A stretch of 64,000 nt of DNA, taken from Streptococcus toyakuensis. Lineage in GTDB: Bacteria > Bacillota > Bacilli > Lactobacillales > Streptococcaceae. The notes beneath the pieces are model-generated. The model ran no database searches. It saw only the letters and a program-made list of their open reading frames with translations, and had not been told where the DNA came from. This document shows, one piece after another, positions 24,408 through 33,745 of the stretch. Every line of letters starts with the position of its first letter. Within the stretch, counting starts at the first letter, position 1. The stretch lies in assembly GCF_024346585.1 (NCBI RefSeq), contig NZ_AP024523.1, positions 257,001 through 321,000 of the forward strand. Direction: 5' to 3'. The translations under genes and the position numbers were made by a program.

Positions 24408-26438
24408 ATGAAACGTTTATTTATTTTGATTTCAATGGTATTGGTATCGCTTTATATGGTGATAACTTCCGTTGACCATCGAGAAGAGATTTTATTTGGT
24501 AACTATCCTTCTGTTGATGTGACAGGAATGGTGATAAATCAACCAGTAGCTAGTCGCGAAGAGGTGACAGAGGCTTTGAGTCACTTGGCGGTAGAGCATA
24601 ATAGTCTCATCGCCCGTCGGATTGTTGAGCCAAATGAAGCTGGAGAAACACGCTTTATCTATGCCACTTATGGTGAGGGAGAGCTTCCAGAAGGTCTGAC
24701 CATTTCCTCCAAGGAGAGTTCAGAAACGAGTGATTTATTAGGGTCTTACTTGATTGTGTCAGGAAGTTTGGATGGAGTGAGTTTACAGACCACCTTGAAA
24801 GAACTTGGTTATCAAGGCTTTGTTTCGAATGGAGAAGATCCATTTTCGATAGTCTTATTATTGGCGGCCACCCCTATGGGGCTACTGAGTCTAGCTATTT
24901 TTCTGCTGACCTTTATGAGTCTGACCCTGATTTATCGGATCAAGTCCCTTCGTCAAGCAGGGATTCGCTTAATAGCTGGTGAGAGCTTGTTTGGAGTGGC
25001 TCTCAGACCAGTGTTAGAAGATGTGAGACAGCTTATCTGCTCAGTGCTGGTATCCAGTCTTTTGGGATTGGGGATTCTCTGGTATCAAGGTGCCTTGTTT
25101 ATGGCAACGGTACAACTGGTCATCATTGGTCTTTTGCTTTATGGATTGGCCTTGGTAGGGATTTCTACCTTATTAAGTATCGTGTATCTACTTGGTTTAC
25201 AAGAAAATAGTCTGGTGGATCTATTGAAAGGGAAACTCCCTCTCAAACGTATGATGACATTGATGATGGTGGGGCAACTCTTGGCCGTGCTGGTGGTCGG
25301 CTCGAGTGCGACTGCTCTCCTACCCCACTACCGTGAAATGCAGGAAATGGAGAGAGCTAGCGATAAATGGAGCCAGTCCTCAGACCGTTACCGTCTATCC
25401 TTTGGTTGGTCTAGTGCATTTGCCGATGAAGAAGGAATGCGTAAGGATAATCGTGAGTGGCAGACATTTACTGAAGAACGGTTAGCCAATACAGACTCTT
25501 TTTATATTATGAGCAATGTTGACAATTTCTCAGATGGAGCAGAAGTGGACCTAGATGGCAATCGTCTCAATGACTACACACCGTCAGGGAATGTCATCTA
25601 TGTCTCACCGCGCTATCTGATAGAAGAAAAGATTACCGTTTCTTCAGAGTTTATGGATAAGATGCAAAACTTGTCTGAGGGAGAGTTTGGGCTGATCTTG
25701 CCTGAGAGCTTGCGAGAGCAGTCTGCCTACTATCAAGGATTATTTACAGATTACCTGCAAAACTTTTCATCTGAAAGTGTAGAAGTGACGAGTCAGAAAC
25801 ACTACCTCCCACAGGTAACGCTAGCTTTTACAGAAACAGGACAGGAACGCTTCCTCTATAACGATGGGTACAAGACGACACGCCAGTACCTAAAAGATCC
25901 GATTATTGTAGTTTTAACGCCGCAAGCGACTGGAACAAGACCTGTTGCAGGGATGTTATGGGGAACTACGGCTAATAGTGCCTTGAAATTAGATCAATAT
26001 CAAGACAGCATCACAGCTCTAAAAGAGCAAGGTCTGTATCACAAGGTCTCTTATTTGGTAAAAAGCCAGCTATTTTTTGCCAAGGTACTAAATGACAAAC
26101 GGATGGAGTTCTACTCTCTCCTTATTGGGACTATTTTGACTCTATCTACGGCTATCTTGTTATTTGATTCCATGAATCTTCTCTATTTTGAGCAGTTTAG
26201 ACGGGAGATCATGATTAAACGTCTTTCTGGTATGACAATCTATGAGCTTCATGGCAAGTACTTACTGGCGCAAGGAGGAGTTCTCTTACTTGGGCTAATC
26301 CTATCTAGTGTTTTGACAGGAGATAGCTTGATTAGCGCTCTAGTTGTAGCTTTATTTACTCTTAACGCCCTCTTGATTTTAGTAAGGCAGGATAAAAAGG
26401 AAGAAGCTGGTAGCATGGCAGTATTGAAAGGAAAATAA
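24408..26438 (+). CDS. Bacteriocin-associated integral membrane protein
   Basis: This large membrane protein (676 residues) is of the type paired with lactococcin 972 systems. One hydrophobic segment at the N-terminus (LFILISMVLVSLYMVIT) is followed by an extracytoplasmic domain, a membrane block from about 145 to 300, a second long soluble domain (about 310-560), and C-terminal membrane segments in an FtsX-like arrangement. The start at 24408 gives the best spacing from GGAGG. With the ATPase two bases downstream it forms an ABC transporter for export or self-immunity; which of the two is not settled. Confidence 0.82.
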   Translation: MKRLFILISMVLVSLYMVITSVDHREEILFGNYPSVDVTGMVINQPVASREEVTEALSHLAVEHNSLIARRIVEPNEAGETRFIYATYGEGELPEGLTISSKESSETSDLLGSYLIVSGSLDGVSLQTTLKELGYQGFVSNGEDPFSIVLLLAATPMGLLSLAIFLLTFMSLTLIYRIKSLRQAGIRLIAGESLFGVALRPVLEDVRQLICSVLVSSLLGLGILWYQGALFMATVQLVIIGLLLYGLALVGISTLLSIVYLLGLQENSLVDLLKGKLPLKRMMTLMMVGQLLAVLVVGSSATALLPHYREMQEMERASDKWSQSSDRYRLSFGWSSAFADEEGMRKDNREWQTFTEERLANTDSFYIMSNVDNFSDGAEVDLDGNRLNDYTPSGNVIYVSPRYLIEEKITVSSEFMDKMQNLSEGEFGLILPESLREQSAYYQGLFTDYLQNFSSESVEVTSQKHYLPQVTLAFTETGQERFLYNDGYKTTRQYLKDPIIVVLTPQATGTRPVAGMLWGTTANSALKLDQYQDSITALKEQGLYHKVSYLVKSQLFFAKVLNDKRMEFYSLLIGTILTLSTAILLFDSMNLLYFEQFRREIMIKRLSGMTIYELHGKYLLAQGGVLLLGLILSSVLTGDSLISALVVALFTLNALLILVRQDKKEEAGSMAVLKGK

Positions 26439-26439
26439 G

Positions 26440-27081
26440 ATGATTGATATTCAAGAATTGGAAAAGAAGTTTAATGACCGCGCGATTTTCTCTGGTTTAA
26501 ATCTCAAGTTGGAGAAGGGCAAGGTTTATGCCTTAATCGGAAAGAGTGGAAGCGGAAAGACGACTTTGCTTAATATCTTAGGAAAGCTAGAAAAGATAGA
26601 TGGTGGAAGGGTTCTCTATCAGGGGAAAGATTTAAAAACCATTCCCACTCGTGAGTATTTTCGAGACCAGATGGGCTATCTCTTTCAAAATTTTGGACTC
26701 TTAGAAAACCAATCAATCAAAGAGAATTTGGATTTGGGCTTTGTTGGTCAAAAAATTTCAAAAGTAGAACGTTTGGAAAGGCAAGTGGAGGCTTTAGAAA
26801 AGGTTAATCTAGGGTATTTGGATCTAGAACAAAAAATTTATACTTTATCTGGGGGAGAGGCCCAACGAGTTGCCCTTGCGAAGACTATTTTGAAAAATCC
26901 ACCCTTGATTTTGGCAGATGAACCAACAGCAGCTCTTGATCCTGAAAATTCAGAGGAGGTTATGAATCTCTTGGTGGGATTGAAAGATGAAAATCGAATG
27001 ATCATCATTGCGACCCATAATCCCCTAGTCTGGAATAAGGCTGATGAAATCATTGATATGAGGGAGCTTGCTCATGTGTGA
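26440..27081 (+). CDS. Bacteriocin ABC transporter, ATP-binding protein
   Basis: This MacB/LolD-type ATPase (213 residues) powers the preceding membrane protein. Walker A is IGKSGSGKTT near 33-42, the Q-loop is YLFQNFG, the signature is LSGGEAQRVALAK, and Walker B is LILADEPTAALDP. The start is one base after the upstream stop, and the last bases overlap the next gene, so the cluster is one transcript. The family is the lactococcin 972 ABC subunit by context. Confidence 0.9.
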   Translation: MIDIQELEKKFNDRAIFSGLNLKLEKGKVYALIGKSGSGKTTLLNILGKLEKIDGGRVLYQGKDLKTIPTREYFRDQMGYLFQNFGLLENQSIKENLDLGFVGQKISKVERLERQVEALEKVNLGYLDLEQKIYTLSGGEAQRVALAKTILKNPPLILADEPTAALDPENSEEVMNLLVGLKDENRMIIIATHNPLVWNKADEIIDMRELAHV

Positions 27082-27382
27082 AAAAATCCGTATTCGCAGG
27101 GTATCTGATTATCCTAGTGCCAGAGGTGGTTTAGAAGATATTCTCATCATGGAAAATATGACCAATCATCTCCTTTTGGTTCAAATCCGAGTGAATGGCT
27201 ATTTGCTTGATTTTGCTAGCATTGAAGGGCAAAGGCAAAAGCATTATCGTTTGAAAAATTTACCTCAAACGGTTGAACTGACAGTGGATGATGTGGAGGA
27301 GGATGTAGATTTGACCCTACCCGAAAATCGAAGTTATCAAGAAGCTGATTTTTTCGAACGTATGTTTCGCGAGAAGCGCTAA
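27074..27382 (+). CDS. Small hypothetical protein in the bacteriocin operon
   Basis: This acidic soluble protein has 102 residues from the ATG at 27074, overlapping the ATPase gene by eight bases, with AGGGAG as ribosome site. No signal peptide or membrane segment is seen. The central part (HLLLVQIRVNGYLLDFASIE) and the acidic VDDVEEDVDLTLPE stretch suggest a beta-rich domain. I recognise no family. Its position just before the operon terminator suggests an immunity or accessory role (inference only). Confidence 0.6.
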   Translation: MCEKIRIRRVSDYPSARGGLEDILIMENMTNHLLLVQIRVNGYLLDFASIEGQRQKHYRLKNLPQTVELTVDDVEEDVDLTLPENRSYQEADFFERMFREKR

Positions 27383-27406
27383 GTCCCCCTTTAAAGATTT
27401 CCAAGA

Positions 27407-27438
27407 CTATCTTTCTTCACGAGGAAAGATAGTTTTTT
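27407..27438 (+). terminator. Terminator of the bacteriocin operon
   Basis: CTATCTTTC (27407-27415) pairs with GAAAGATAG (27424-27432), followed by six T residues. Confidence 0.85.
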
Positions 27439-27512
27439 GGTATGATTTTCACCCCCAAAATACAAGGGGAATGTGTTACAATAGTAGTAACAGATAATAG
27501 AAAAGAGAATAG

Positions 27513-28385
27513 ATGAGAATTGCAGATTATAGCGTGACCAAGGCAGTGCTGGAGCGTCACGGTTTTACCTTTAAAAAGTCTTTCGGGCAAAATTTCTTGA
27601 CGGATACTAATATCCTTCAAAAAATTGTGGATACGGCTGAAATTGATGACCAGGTCAATGTTATTGAAATCGGGCCAGGGATTGGTGCCTTGACAGAATT
27701 TTTGGCTGAGCGTGCAGCTCAAGTCATGGCCTTTGAGATTGACCACCGTTTGGTACCGATTTTGGCAGATACTCTTCGTGATTTTGACAATGTAACAGTG
27801 GTTAACGAGGACATTCTCAAAGTTGATTTGGCGCAACATATCCAGAATTTCAAAAATCCTGACCTGCCAATCAAGGTAGTAGCTAACTTGCCTTACTATA
27901 TCACGACGCCTATTCTTATGCACTTGATCGAAAGTGGCATTCCTTTTAGTGAGTTTGTGGTCATGATGCAAAAAGAAGTGGCGGATCGCATTTCAGCCCA
28001 ACCTAACACCAAGGCTTACGGTAGCTTGTCGATTGCGGTTCAGTACTACATGACAGCCAAGGTTGCCTTTATCGTGCCGCGTACAGTCTTTGTGCCAGCG
28101 CCAAATGTGGATTCAGCTATTTTGAAAATGGTGCGTCGTCCAGAGCCAGCCGTAGCAGTGGAAGACGAGAACTTCTTCTTTAAGGTTTCCAAGGCTAGTT
28201 TCACCCATCGCCGTAAGACCTTGTGGAACAACTTGACGGGCTACTTTGGCAAGACTGAAGAAGTCAAGGATAAATTGACCAAGGCCTTGGATCAAGCGGG
28301 CTTGTCACCAAGTGTGCGTGGGGAAGCTCTCAGCTTGGCAGAATTCGCCAGTCTAGCAGATGCACTTAAAGGGCAAGGACTCTAA
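27513..28385 (+). CDS. rsmA: 16S rRNA dimethyladenosine transferase (KsgA)
   Basis: This SAM-dependent enzyme dimethylates two adjacent adenosines near the 3' end of 16S rRNA. It has 290 residues. Visible are [11 protein letters not shown] near 20-30, the SAM loop [15 protein letters not shown], and the catalytic [10 protein letters not shown] near 124-133. It is followed one base later by rsgA, so both ribosome-biogenesis genes are probably co-transcribed. Confidence 0.96.
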   Translation: MRIADYSVTKAVLERHGFTFKKSFGQNFLTDTNILQKIVDTAEIDDQVNVIEIGPGIGALTEFLAERAAQVMAFEIDHRLVPILADTLRDFDNVTVVNEDILKVDLAQHIQNFKNPDLPIKVVANLPYYITTPILMHLIESGIPFSEFVVMMQKEVADRISAQPNTKAYGSLSIAVQYYMTAKVAFIVPRTVFVPAPNVDSAILKMVRRPEPAVAVEDENFFFKVSKASFTHRRKTLWNNLTGYFGKTEEVKDKLTKALDQAGLSPSVRGEALSLAEFASLADALKGQGL

Positions 28386-28386
28386 G

Positions 28387-29265
28387 ATGCAGGGACAAAT
28401 CATTAAAGCCTTGGCAGGTTTCTACTATGTGGAGAGTGAGGGTCAGGTTTATCAGACACGCGCGCGTGGGAATTTCCGTAAAAAAGGCCATACACCTTAC
28501 GTTGGGGATTGGGTAGATTTCTCTGCCGAGGAAAATTCAGAAGGTTATATCCTCAAAATTCACGAACGGAAAAACAGCTTGGTCCGTCCGCCCATTGTCA
28601 ATATTGACCAAGCTGTAGTAATCATGTCAGTCAAGGAACCTGATTTTAACAGCAATTTGCTGGATCGTTTCTTGGTTCTTTTGGAGCACAAGGACATCCA
28701 TCCCATCGTTTATATTTCCAAAATGGACCTACTGGAAGATAGAGGGGAACTGGATTTTTACCAACAGACCTATGGTGATATCGGCTATGACTTTGTGACC
28801 AGTAAAGAAGAACTTTTGCCCTTGTTAACAGGCAAGGTTACAGTCTTTATGGGGCAGACAGGTGTTGGGAAGTCAACTCTTCTCAATAAAATCGCACCAG
28901 ACCTCAATCTTGAAACAGGAGAAATTTCAGACAGTCTGGGTCGCGGGCGCCACACTACTCGAGCAGTTAGTTTTTATAATCTCAATGGAGGTAAAATCGC
29001 CGACACACCAGGTTTTTCATCCTTGGACTATGAAGTGTCAACGGCGGAAGACCTCAATCAGGCCTTTCCAGAGATTGCTAGTGTCAGCCGAAACTGCAAA
29101 TTCCGCACTTGTACCCATACCCATGAGCCGTCCTGTGCAGTGAAGCCGGCAGTAGAAGAGGGTATCATTGCGTCCTTCCGTTTTGACAACTACCTGCAAT
29201 TCCTCAGTGAGATTGAAAATCGCAGAGAAACCTATAAAAAAGTCAGCAAAAAAATTCCAAAATAA
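28387..29265 (+). CDS. rsgA: Ribosome small subunit-dependent GTPase A
   Basis: This circularly permuted GTPase (292 residues) helps late 30S maturation. An N-terminal OB-fold comes first. The G motifs appear in permuted order: G4 SKMD, then G1 GQTGVGKST, then G3 DTPG. The zinc finger cysteines lie in [14 protein letters not shown] near 240-253. The start at 28387 was chosen over an in-frame codon inside rsmA. The order rsmA-rsgA-rpe-thiN is the usual streptococcal cluster. Confidence 0.95.
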   Translation: MQGQIIKALAGFYYVESEGQVYQTRARGNFRKKGHTPYVGDWVDFSAEENSEGYILKIHERKNSLVRPPIVNIDQAVVIMSVKEPDFNSNLLDRFLVLLEHKDIHPIVYISKMDLLEDRGELDFYQQTYGDIGYDFVTSKEELLPLLTGKVTVFMGQTGVGKSTLLNKIAPDLNLETGEISDSLGRGRHTTRAVSFYNLNGGKIADTPGFSSLDYEVSTAEDLNQAFPEIASVSRNCKFRTCTHTHEPSCAVKPAVEEGIIASFRFDNYLQFLSEIENRRETYKKVSKKIPK

Positions 29266-29275
29266 GGAGAAACCT

Positions 29276-29932
29276 ATGTCTCAATACAAGATTGCTCCGT
29301 CAATTCTGGCAGCAGATTATGCCAACTTTGAGCGTGAAATCAAACGTCTAGAAGCAACTGGTGCAGAATATGCCCATATCGATATCATGGATGGTCACTT
29401 TGTACCACAAATCAGTTTTGGTGCAGGTGTGGTCGAAGCTCTTCGACCTCATAGCAAGATGGTCTTTGACTGCCACTTGATGGTAGCTAATCCAGAGCAT
29501 CATTTAGAAGACTTTGCGCGTGCGGGAGCGGATATCATCAGCATCCATGTGGAAGCAACGCCCCATATTCATGGTGCCCTCCAAAAAATTCGTTCACTCG
29601 GTGTTAAGCCTTCAGTCGTTATCAATCCTGGCACACCAGTTGAAGCCGTCAAGCACGTACTTTATCTAGTTGACCAAGTTTTAGTCATGACGGTTAATCC
29701 AGGTTTTGGTGGGCAAGCCTTTCTACCAGAGACCATGGATAAAGTCCGTGAGTTGGTTGCTTTTCGTGATGAAAAAGGCTTGAACTTTGAAATCGAAGTG
29801 GATGGCGGGATTGATGATCAAACTATTGCCCAAGCCAAAGAAGCTGGTGCGACCGTTTTTGTAGCAGGTTCCTATGTCTTTAAGGGAGATGTCAATGAGC
29901 GAGTACAAACTCTCAGAAAACAACTGGACTAA
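29276..29932 (+). CDS. rpe: Ribulose-phosphate 3-epimerase
   Basis: This TIM-barrel enzyme (218 residues) interconverts ribulose-5-phosphate and xylulose-5-phosphate in the pentose phosphate pathway. Motifs are APSILAADYANF near 7-18, HIDIMDGHFVPQISFG, MTVNPGFGGQAF and EVDGGI. AAGGAG precedes the ATG at 29276. The 3' end overlaps thiN by 38 bp, indicating translational coupling. Confidence 0.96.
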   Translation: MSQYKIAPSILAADYANFEREIKRLEATGAEYAHIDIMDGHFVPQISFGAGVVEALRPHSKMVFDCHLMVANPEHHLEDFARAGADIISIHVEATPHIHGALQKIRSLGVKPSVVINPGTPVEAVKHVLYLVDQVLVMTVNPGFGGQAFLPETMDKVRELVAFRDEKGLNFEIEVDGGIDDQTIAQAKEAGATVFVAGSYVFKGDVNERVQTLRKQLD

Positions 29933-30557
29933 GGTTGCCGTTTTTGCAGGCGGAGACCGTGGTCATTATCGGACGGACTTTGATTGCTTTGTTGGTGTGG
30001 ATCGGGGCTCGCTCTGGGTCTTGGAAGAAAACCTTCCTCTTGCTCTAGCGGTTGGAGATTTTGATTCTGTCACTGCAGAAGAGCGACAGGTGATTCAAAA
30101 AAGTGCCCAACATTTTGTCCAAGCCCGACCAGAAAAGGATGATACCGATTTGGAACTGGCTCTCTTGACCATCTTTAAGAACAATCCTCAGGCTCAGGTC
30201 ACTATTTTCGGTGCCTTGGGTGGTCGTATTGACCATATGTTGGCCAATGTCTTTCTGCCTAGCAATCCCAAGTTGGCACCATATATGCGTCAAATAGAAA
30301 TTGAGGATGGGCAAAATTTGATTGCCTATTGTCCAGAAGGGACCAGTCAGCTAGAACCCCGTTTAGACTACGACTATCTAGCCTTTATGCCAGTTCGGGA
30401 TAGCCAGCTTACCATTCTCGGAGTCAAGTATGAGTTGACAGAGGAGAATTTTTTCTTTAAAAAAGTGTACGCTTCTAACGAATATATAGATAGGGAAGTG
30501 TTGGTGACTTGCCCAGATGGCTATGTGGTCGTGCTGCATAGTAAGGACAGGAGGTAG
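29895..30557 (+). CDS. thiN: Thiamine pyrophosphokinase
   Basis: This enzyme transfers pyrophosphate from ATP to thiamine, making the active cofactor. It has 220 residues. Characteristic motifs are VGVDRGS, LAVGDFDSV, RPEKDDTDLELAL and FGALGGRIDHMLAN. The ATG at 29895 follows AAGGGAGAT inside the end of rpe; a slightly earlier codon was rejected. It runs into rmuC with one base between. Confidence 0.93.
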   Translation: MSEYKLSENNWTKVAVFAGGDRGHYRTDFDCFVGVDRGSLWVLEENLPLALAVGDFDSVTAEERQVIQKSAQHFVQARPEKDDTDLELALLTIFKNNPQAQVTIFGALGGRIDHMLANVFLPSNPKLAPYMRQIEIEDGQNLIAYCPEGTSQLEPRLDYDYLAFMPVRDSQLTILGVKYELTEENFFFKKVYASNEYIDREVLVTCPDGYVVVLHSKDRR

Positions 30558-30558
30558 G

Positions 30559-31815
30559 ATGGAAAGTTTACTTGTTCTATTATTGATTGCCAACCTAGCT
30601 GGCCTCTTTCTGATTTGGCAAAGGCAGGATAAACAGGAGAAACACTTAAGCAAGAACTTGGAGGATCAGGCAGATCATTTGTCAGACCAGTTGGATTACC
30701 GTTTTGAACAAGCCAGACAAGCCAGCCAGTTAGATCAAAAAGATTTGGAAGTGGCTGTCAGTGACCGTTTGCAAGAAGTGCGAATGGAATTGCACCAAGG
30801 CTTAACTCAGGTCCGTCAAGAAATGACTGAGAATCTCCTCCAAACCAGGGATAAGACTGACCAACGTCTCCAAGCCTTGCAGGAATCAAATGAGCAACGT
30901 TTGGAACAAATGCGCCAAACCGTCGAGGAAAAACTAGAAAAGACCTTGCAGACACGCTTGCAAGCCTCCTTTGAGACAGTTTCCAAACAACTGGAGTCAG
31001 TCAATCGTGGCCTTGGAGAAATGCAGACAGTTGCCCGTGATGTCGGCGCCCTCAACAAGGTTCTCTCAGGAACCAAGACGCGAGGAATTCTGGGCGAATT
31101 GCAACTGGGGCAGATTATTGAAGATATCATGACACCTGCCCAGTACGAACGAGAATACGCAACGGTTGAAAACTCTAGTGAACGAGTGGAGTATGCCATC
31201 AAGTTACCCGGACAAGGCGACCAGGAATACGTCTACTTACCGATTGACTCCAAGTTTCCACTGGCAGATTATTACCGCTTAGAAGAAGCCTATGAAGCAG
31301 GTGACAAGGACGAAATCGAACGCTGTCGTAAGTCGCTCCTAGCCAGCGTCAAGCGCTTTGCCAAGGATATCACGAGCAAGTACCTAGCACCGCCTCGGAC
31401 GACCAATTTTGGAGTTTTGTTTGTTCCGACAGAAGGTCTCTACTCAGAAATTGTACGCAATCCGGTCTTCTTTGATGATTTGAGACGGGAGGAGCAGATT
31501 ATTGTTGCAGGTCCAAGTACCCTGTCAGCTCTCCTCAATTCCCTATCAGTTGGCTTCAAAACTCTCAATATCCAAAAGAGTGCCGACCATATCAGTAAGA
31601 TTCTTGCCAGCGTCAAGACTGAATTTGGCAAGTTTGGTGGTATTCTGGTCAAGGCACAAAAACATCTCCAACATGCCTCTGGCAATATTGATGAATTATT
31701 AAACCGTCGTACCACAGCTATCGAGCGGACGCTCCGTCACATTGAGTTGTCAGAAGGTGAGCCTGCGCTTGATTTACTCCATTTCCAAGAAAATGAGGAA
31801 GAATATGAAGATTAG
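30559..31815 (+). CDS. rmuC: RmuC-family DNA recombination protein
   Basis: This protein has 418 residues. A single N-terminal hydrophobic segment (LLVLLLIANLAGLFLIW) is followed by a long Gln/Glu-rich coiled coil (about 25-160) and the RmuC nuclease-like domain from about 170, including TRGILGELQLGQIIED and YVYLPIDSKFPLADY. Escherichia coli RmuC limits inversions at short repeats. The start at 30559 has AGGAGG upstream. It overlaps yhaM by 11 bp. Confidence 0.92.
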   Translation: MESLLVLLLIANLAGLFLIWQRQDKQEKHLSKNLEDQADHLSDQLDYRFEQARQASQLDQKDLEVAVSDRLQEVRMELHQGLTQVRQEMTENLLQTRDKTDQRLQALQESNEQRLEQMRQTVEEKLEKTLQTRLQASFETVSKQLESVNRGLGEMQTVARDVGALNKVLSGTKTRGILGELQLGQIIEDIMTPAQYEREYATVENSSERVEYAIKLPGQGDQEYVYLPIDSKFPLADYYRLEEAYEAGDKDEIERCRKSLLASVKRFAKDITSKYLAPPRTTNFGVLFVPTEGLYSEIVRNPVFFDDLRREEQIIVAGPSTLSALLNSLSVGFKTLNIQKSADHISKILASVKTEFGKFGGILVKAQKHLQHASGNIDELLNRRTTAIERTLRHIELSEGEPALDLLHFQENEEEYED

Positions 31816-32746
31816 TCACATGAAAAAAGATGAGCTGTTTGAAGGCTTTTACCTAATCAAGTCAGCTGACCTGAGGCAAACTCGAGCTGGGAAAAACTAC
31901 CTAGCCTTTACCTTCCAAGATGATAGTGGCGAGATTGAAGGAAAACTCTGGGATGCTCAACCTCATAACGTTGAGGCCTATACTGCTGGTAAGGTTGTCC
32001 ACATGAAAGGACGCCGAGAAGTTTATAACAACACCCCTCAAGTCAATCAAATTACCCTTCGCCTGCCTCAACCTGGCGAACCCAATGATCCAGCTGATTT
32101 CAAGGTCAAGTCACCAGTTGATGTCAAGGAAATCCGTGACTACATGTCGCAAATGATTTTTAAAATTGAAAATTCTGTCTGGCAACGAATTGTTCGAAAG
32201 CTCTACACCAAGTATGATAAGGAATTTTACTCCTATCCAGCTGCCAAGACCAACCATCATGCCTTTGAAACAGGTTTGGCCTATCATACTGCGACCATGG
32301 TGCGCTTGGCAGATGCTATTAGCGAAGTCTATCCTCAACTCAATAAGAGTCTGCTCTATGCTGGGATTATGTTGCATGACTTGGCTAAAGTCATTGAGTT
32401 GACGGGGCCTGACCAGACCGAGTACACGGTTAGAGGCAATCTTCTTGGGCATATTGCTTTGATAGATAGTGAAATTACTAAGACAGTGATGGAACTCGGT
32501 ATCGATGATACCAAGGAAGAAGTCGTTCTGCTTCGTCACGTTATCCTCAGTCACCACGGCTTACTTGAGTATGGAAGCCCAGTCCGTCCACGCATTATGG
32601 AAGCAGAGATTATCCATATGATTGACAATCTGGATGCAAGCATGATGATGATGTCAACAGCTTTGGCTTTGGTGGATAAGGGAGAGATGACCAATAAAAT
32701 TTTCGCTATGGACAATCGTTCCTTCTATAAACCAGATTTAGATTAA
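31805..32746 (+). CDS. yhaM: 3'-5' exoribonuclease YhaM (Cbf1-type)
   Basis: This cytoplasmic exonuclease has 313 residues. An N-terminal OB-fold nucleic-acid-binding domain (about 10-95, with AFTFQDDSGEIEGKLWD) is followed by an HD domain with metal-binding HHAFETGLAYH and MLHDLAK. Streptococcal YhaM trims RNA 3' ends by a few bases. The start at 31805 overlaps the end of rmuC. A terminator and the purR promoter follow. Confidence 0.9.
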   Translation: MKISHMKKDELFEGFYLIKSADLRQTRAGKNYLAFTFQDDSGEIEGKLWDAQPHNVEAYTAGKVVHMKGRREVYNNTPQVNQITLRLPQPGEPNDPADFKVKSPVDVKEIRDYMSQMIFKIENSVWQRIVRKLYTKYDKEFYSYPAAKTNHHAFETGLAYHTATMVRLADAISEVYPQLNKSLLYAGIMLHDLAKVIELTGPDQTEYTVRGNLLGHIALIDSEITKTVMELGIDDTKEEVVLLRHVILSHHGLLEYGSPVRPRIMEAEIIHMIDNLDASMMMMSTALALVDKGEMTNKIFAMDNRSFYKPDLD

Positions 32747-32758
32747 TAATTTAAGAAA

Positions 32759-32795
32759 AATGAGCATTTTTTAGGATAAGAATGTTCGTTTTTTT
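32759..32795 (+). terminator. yhaM terminator
   Basis: AATGAGCATT (32759-32768) pairs with AATGTTCGTT (32781-32790), with G-U pairs, and a T run follows. The purR extended -10 TGGTATAAT is at 32805-32813. Confidence 0.65.
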
Positions 32796-32851
32796 ATGTG
32801 AATATGGTATAATAGATAAAATATCAAAATTAAATGAAGTAGGAAATAGAA

Positions 32852-33679
32852 ATGAAATTAAGAAGAAGTGATCGGATGGTTGTCATTTCCAACTATTTGA
32901 TTAATAATCCTTATAAACTAACTAGTCTCAATACTTTTGCTGAAAAGTATGAATCTGCTAAATCATCCATCTCAGAAGATATCGTCATTATCAAACGTGC
33001 CTTTGAGGAGATCGAAATCGGTCATATCCAAACAGTAACTGGTGCTGGCGGAGGTGTCATTTTTACACCATCAATCTCAAGTCATGATGCCAAGGAAATG
33101 GTCGAGGACTTGTGTGCCAAGTTGTCAGAAAGTGATCGTATCTTGCCAGGTGGCTATATCTACCTGTCTGATTTGCTCAGCACACCAGCTATTTTGAAAA
33201 ATATTGGTCGCATTATTGCCAAGAGCTTTATGGACCAAAAAATTGATGCGGTTATGACAGTAGCGACTAAGGGTGTTCCACTTGCAAATGCAGTTGCCAA
33301 TGTCCTCAATGTTCCTTTTGTTATTGTGCGCCGTGACCTGAAAATTACCGAAGGTTCAACTGTCAGCGTCAACTATGTATCCGGTTCAAGTGGTGACCGC
33401 ATTGAGAAAATGTTCCTTTCAAAACGTAGTCTCAAGGCAGGCAGCCGTGTCTTGATTGTGGATGACTTCTTGAAAGGCGGAGGAACTGTCAACGGGATGA
33501 TCAGTCTCTTGCGTGAGTTTGATTCAGAATTGGCAGGTGTAGCGGTCTTTGCGGATAATGCTCAAGAAGAACGCGAAAAGCAGTTTGACTACAAGTCACT
33601 CTTGAAGGTAACCAATATTGATGTCAAGAATCAAACCATCGATGTTGAGGTTGGCAATATCTTTGACGAAGATAAATAA
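32852..33679 (+). CDS. purR: Pur operon repressor
   Basis: This PRPP-responsive regulator has 275 residues. A winged-helix DNA-binding domain (1 to about 75) precedes a phosphoribosyltransferase-like domain with the PRPP loop VLIVDDFLKGGGTVNGM near 200-216. In lactococci and streptococci PurR activates or represses purine genes according to PRPP. It has its own extended -10 promoter and terminator. PurBox sites were not found upstream of the purine permease in this window. Confidence 0.93.
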   Translation: MKLRRSDRMVVISNYLINNPYKLTSLNTFAEKYESAKSSISEDIVIIKRAFEEIEIGHIQTVTGAGGGVIFTPSISSHDAKEMVEDLCAKLSESDRILPGGYIYLSDLLSTPAILKNIGRIIAKSFMDQKIDAVMTVATKGVPLANAVANVLNVPFVIVRRDLKITEGSTVSVNYVSGSSGDRIEKMFLSKRSLKAGSRVLIVDDFLKGGGTVNGMISLLREFDSELAGVAVFADNAQEEREKQFDYKSLLKVTNIDVKNQTIDVEVGNIFDEDK

Positions 33680-33690
33680 GAGATAGAACT

Positions 33691-33722
33691 AAAGGTTGGA
33701 ACGATTGTCCCAGCCTTTCTTT
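33691..33722 (+). terminator. purR terminator
   Basis: AAAGGTTGG pairs with CCAGCCTTT around a ten-base loop, followed by a short T-rich tail. Confidence 0.6.
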
Positions 33723-33745
33723 GCAAATAGAATAGAAGGAAACTT

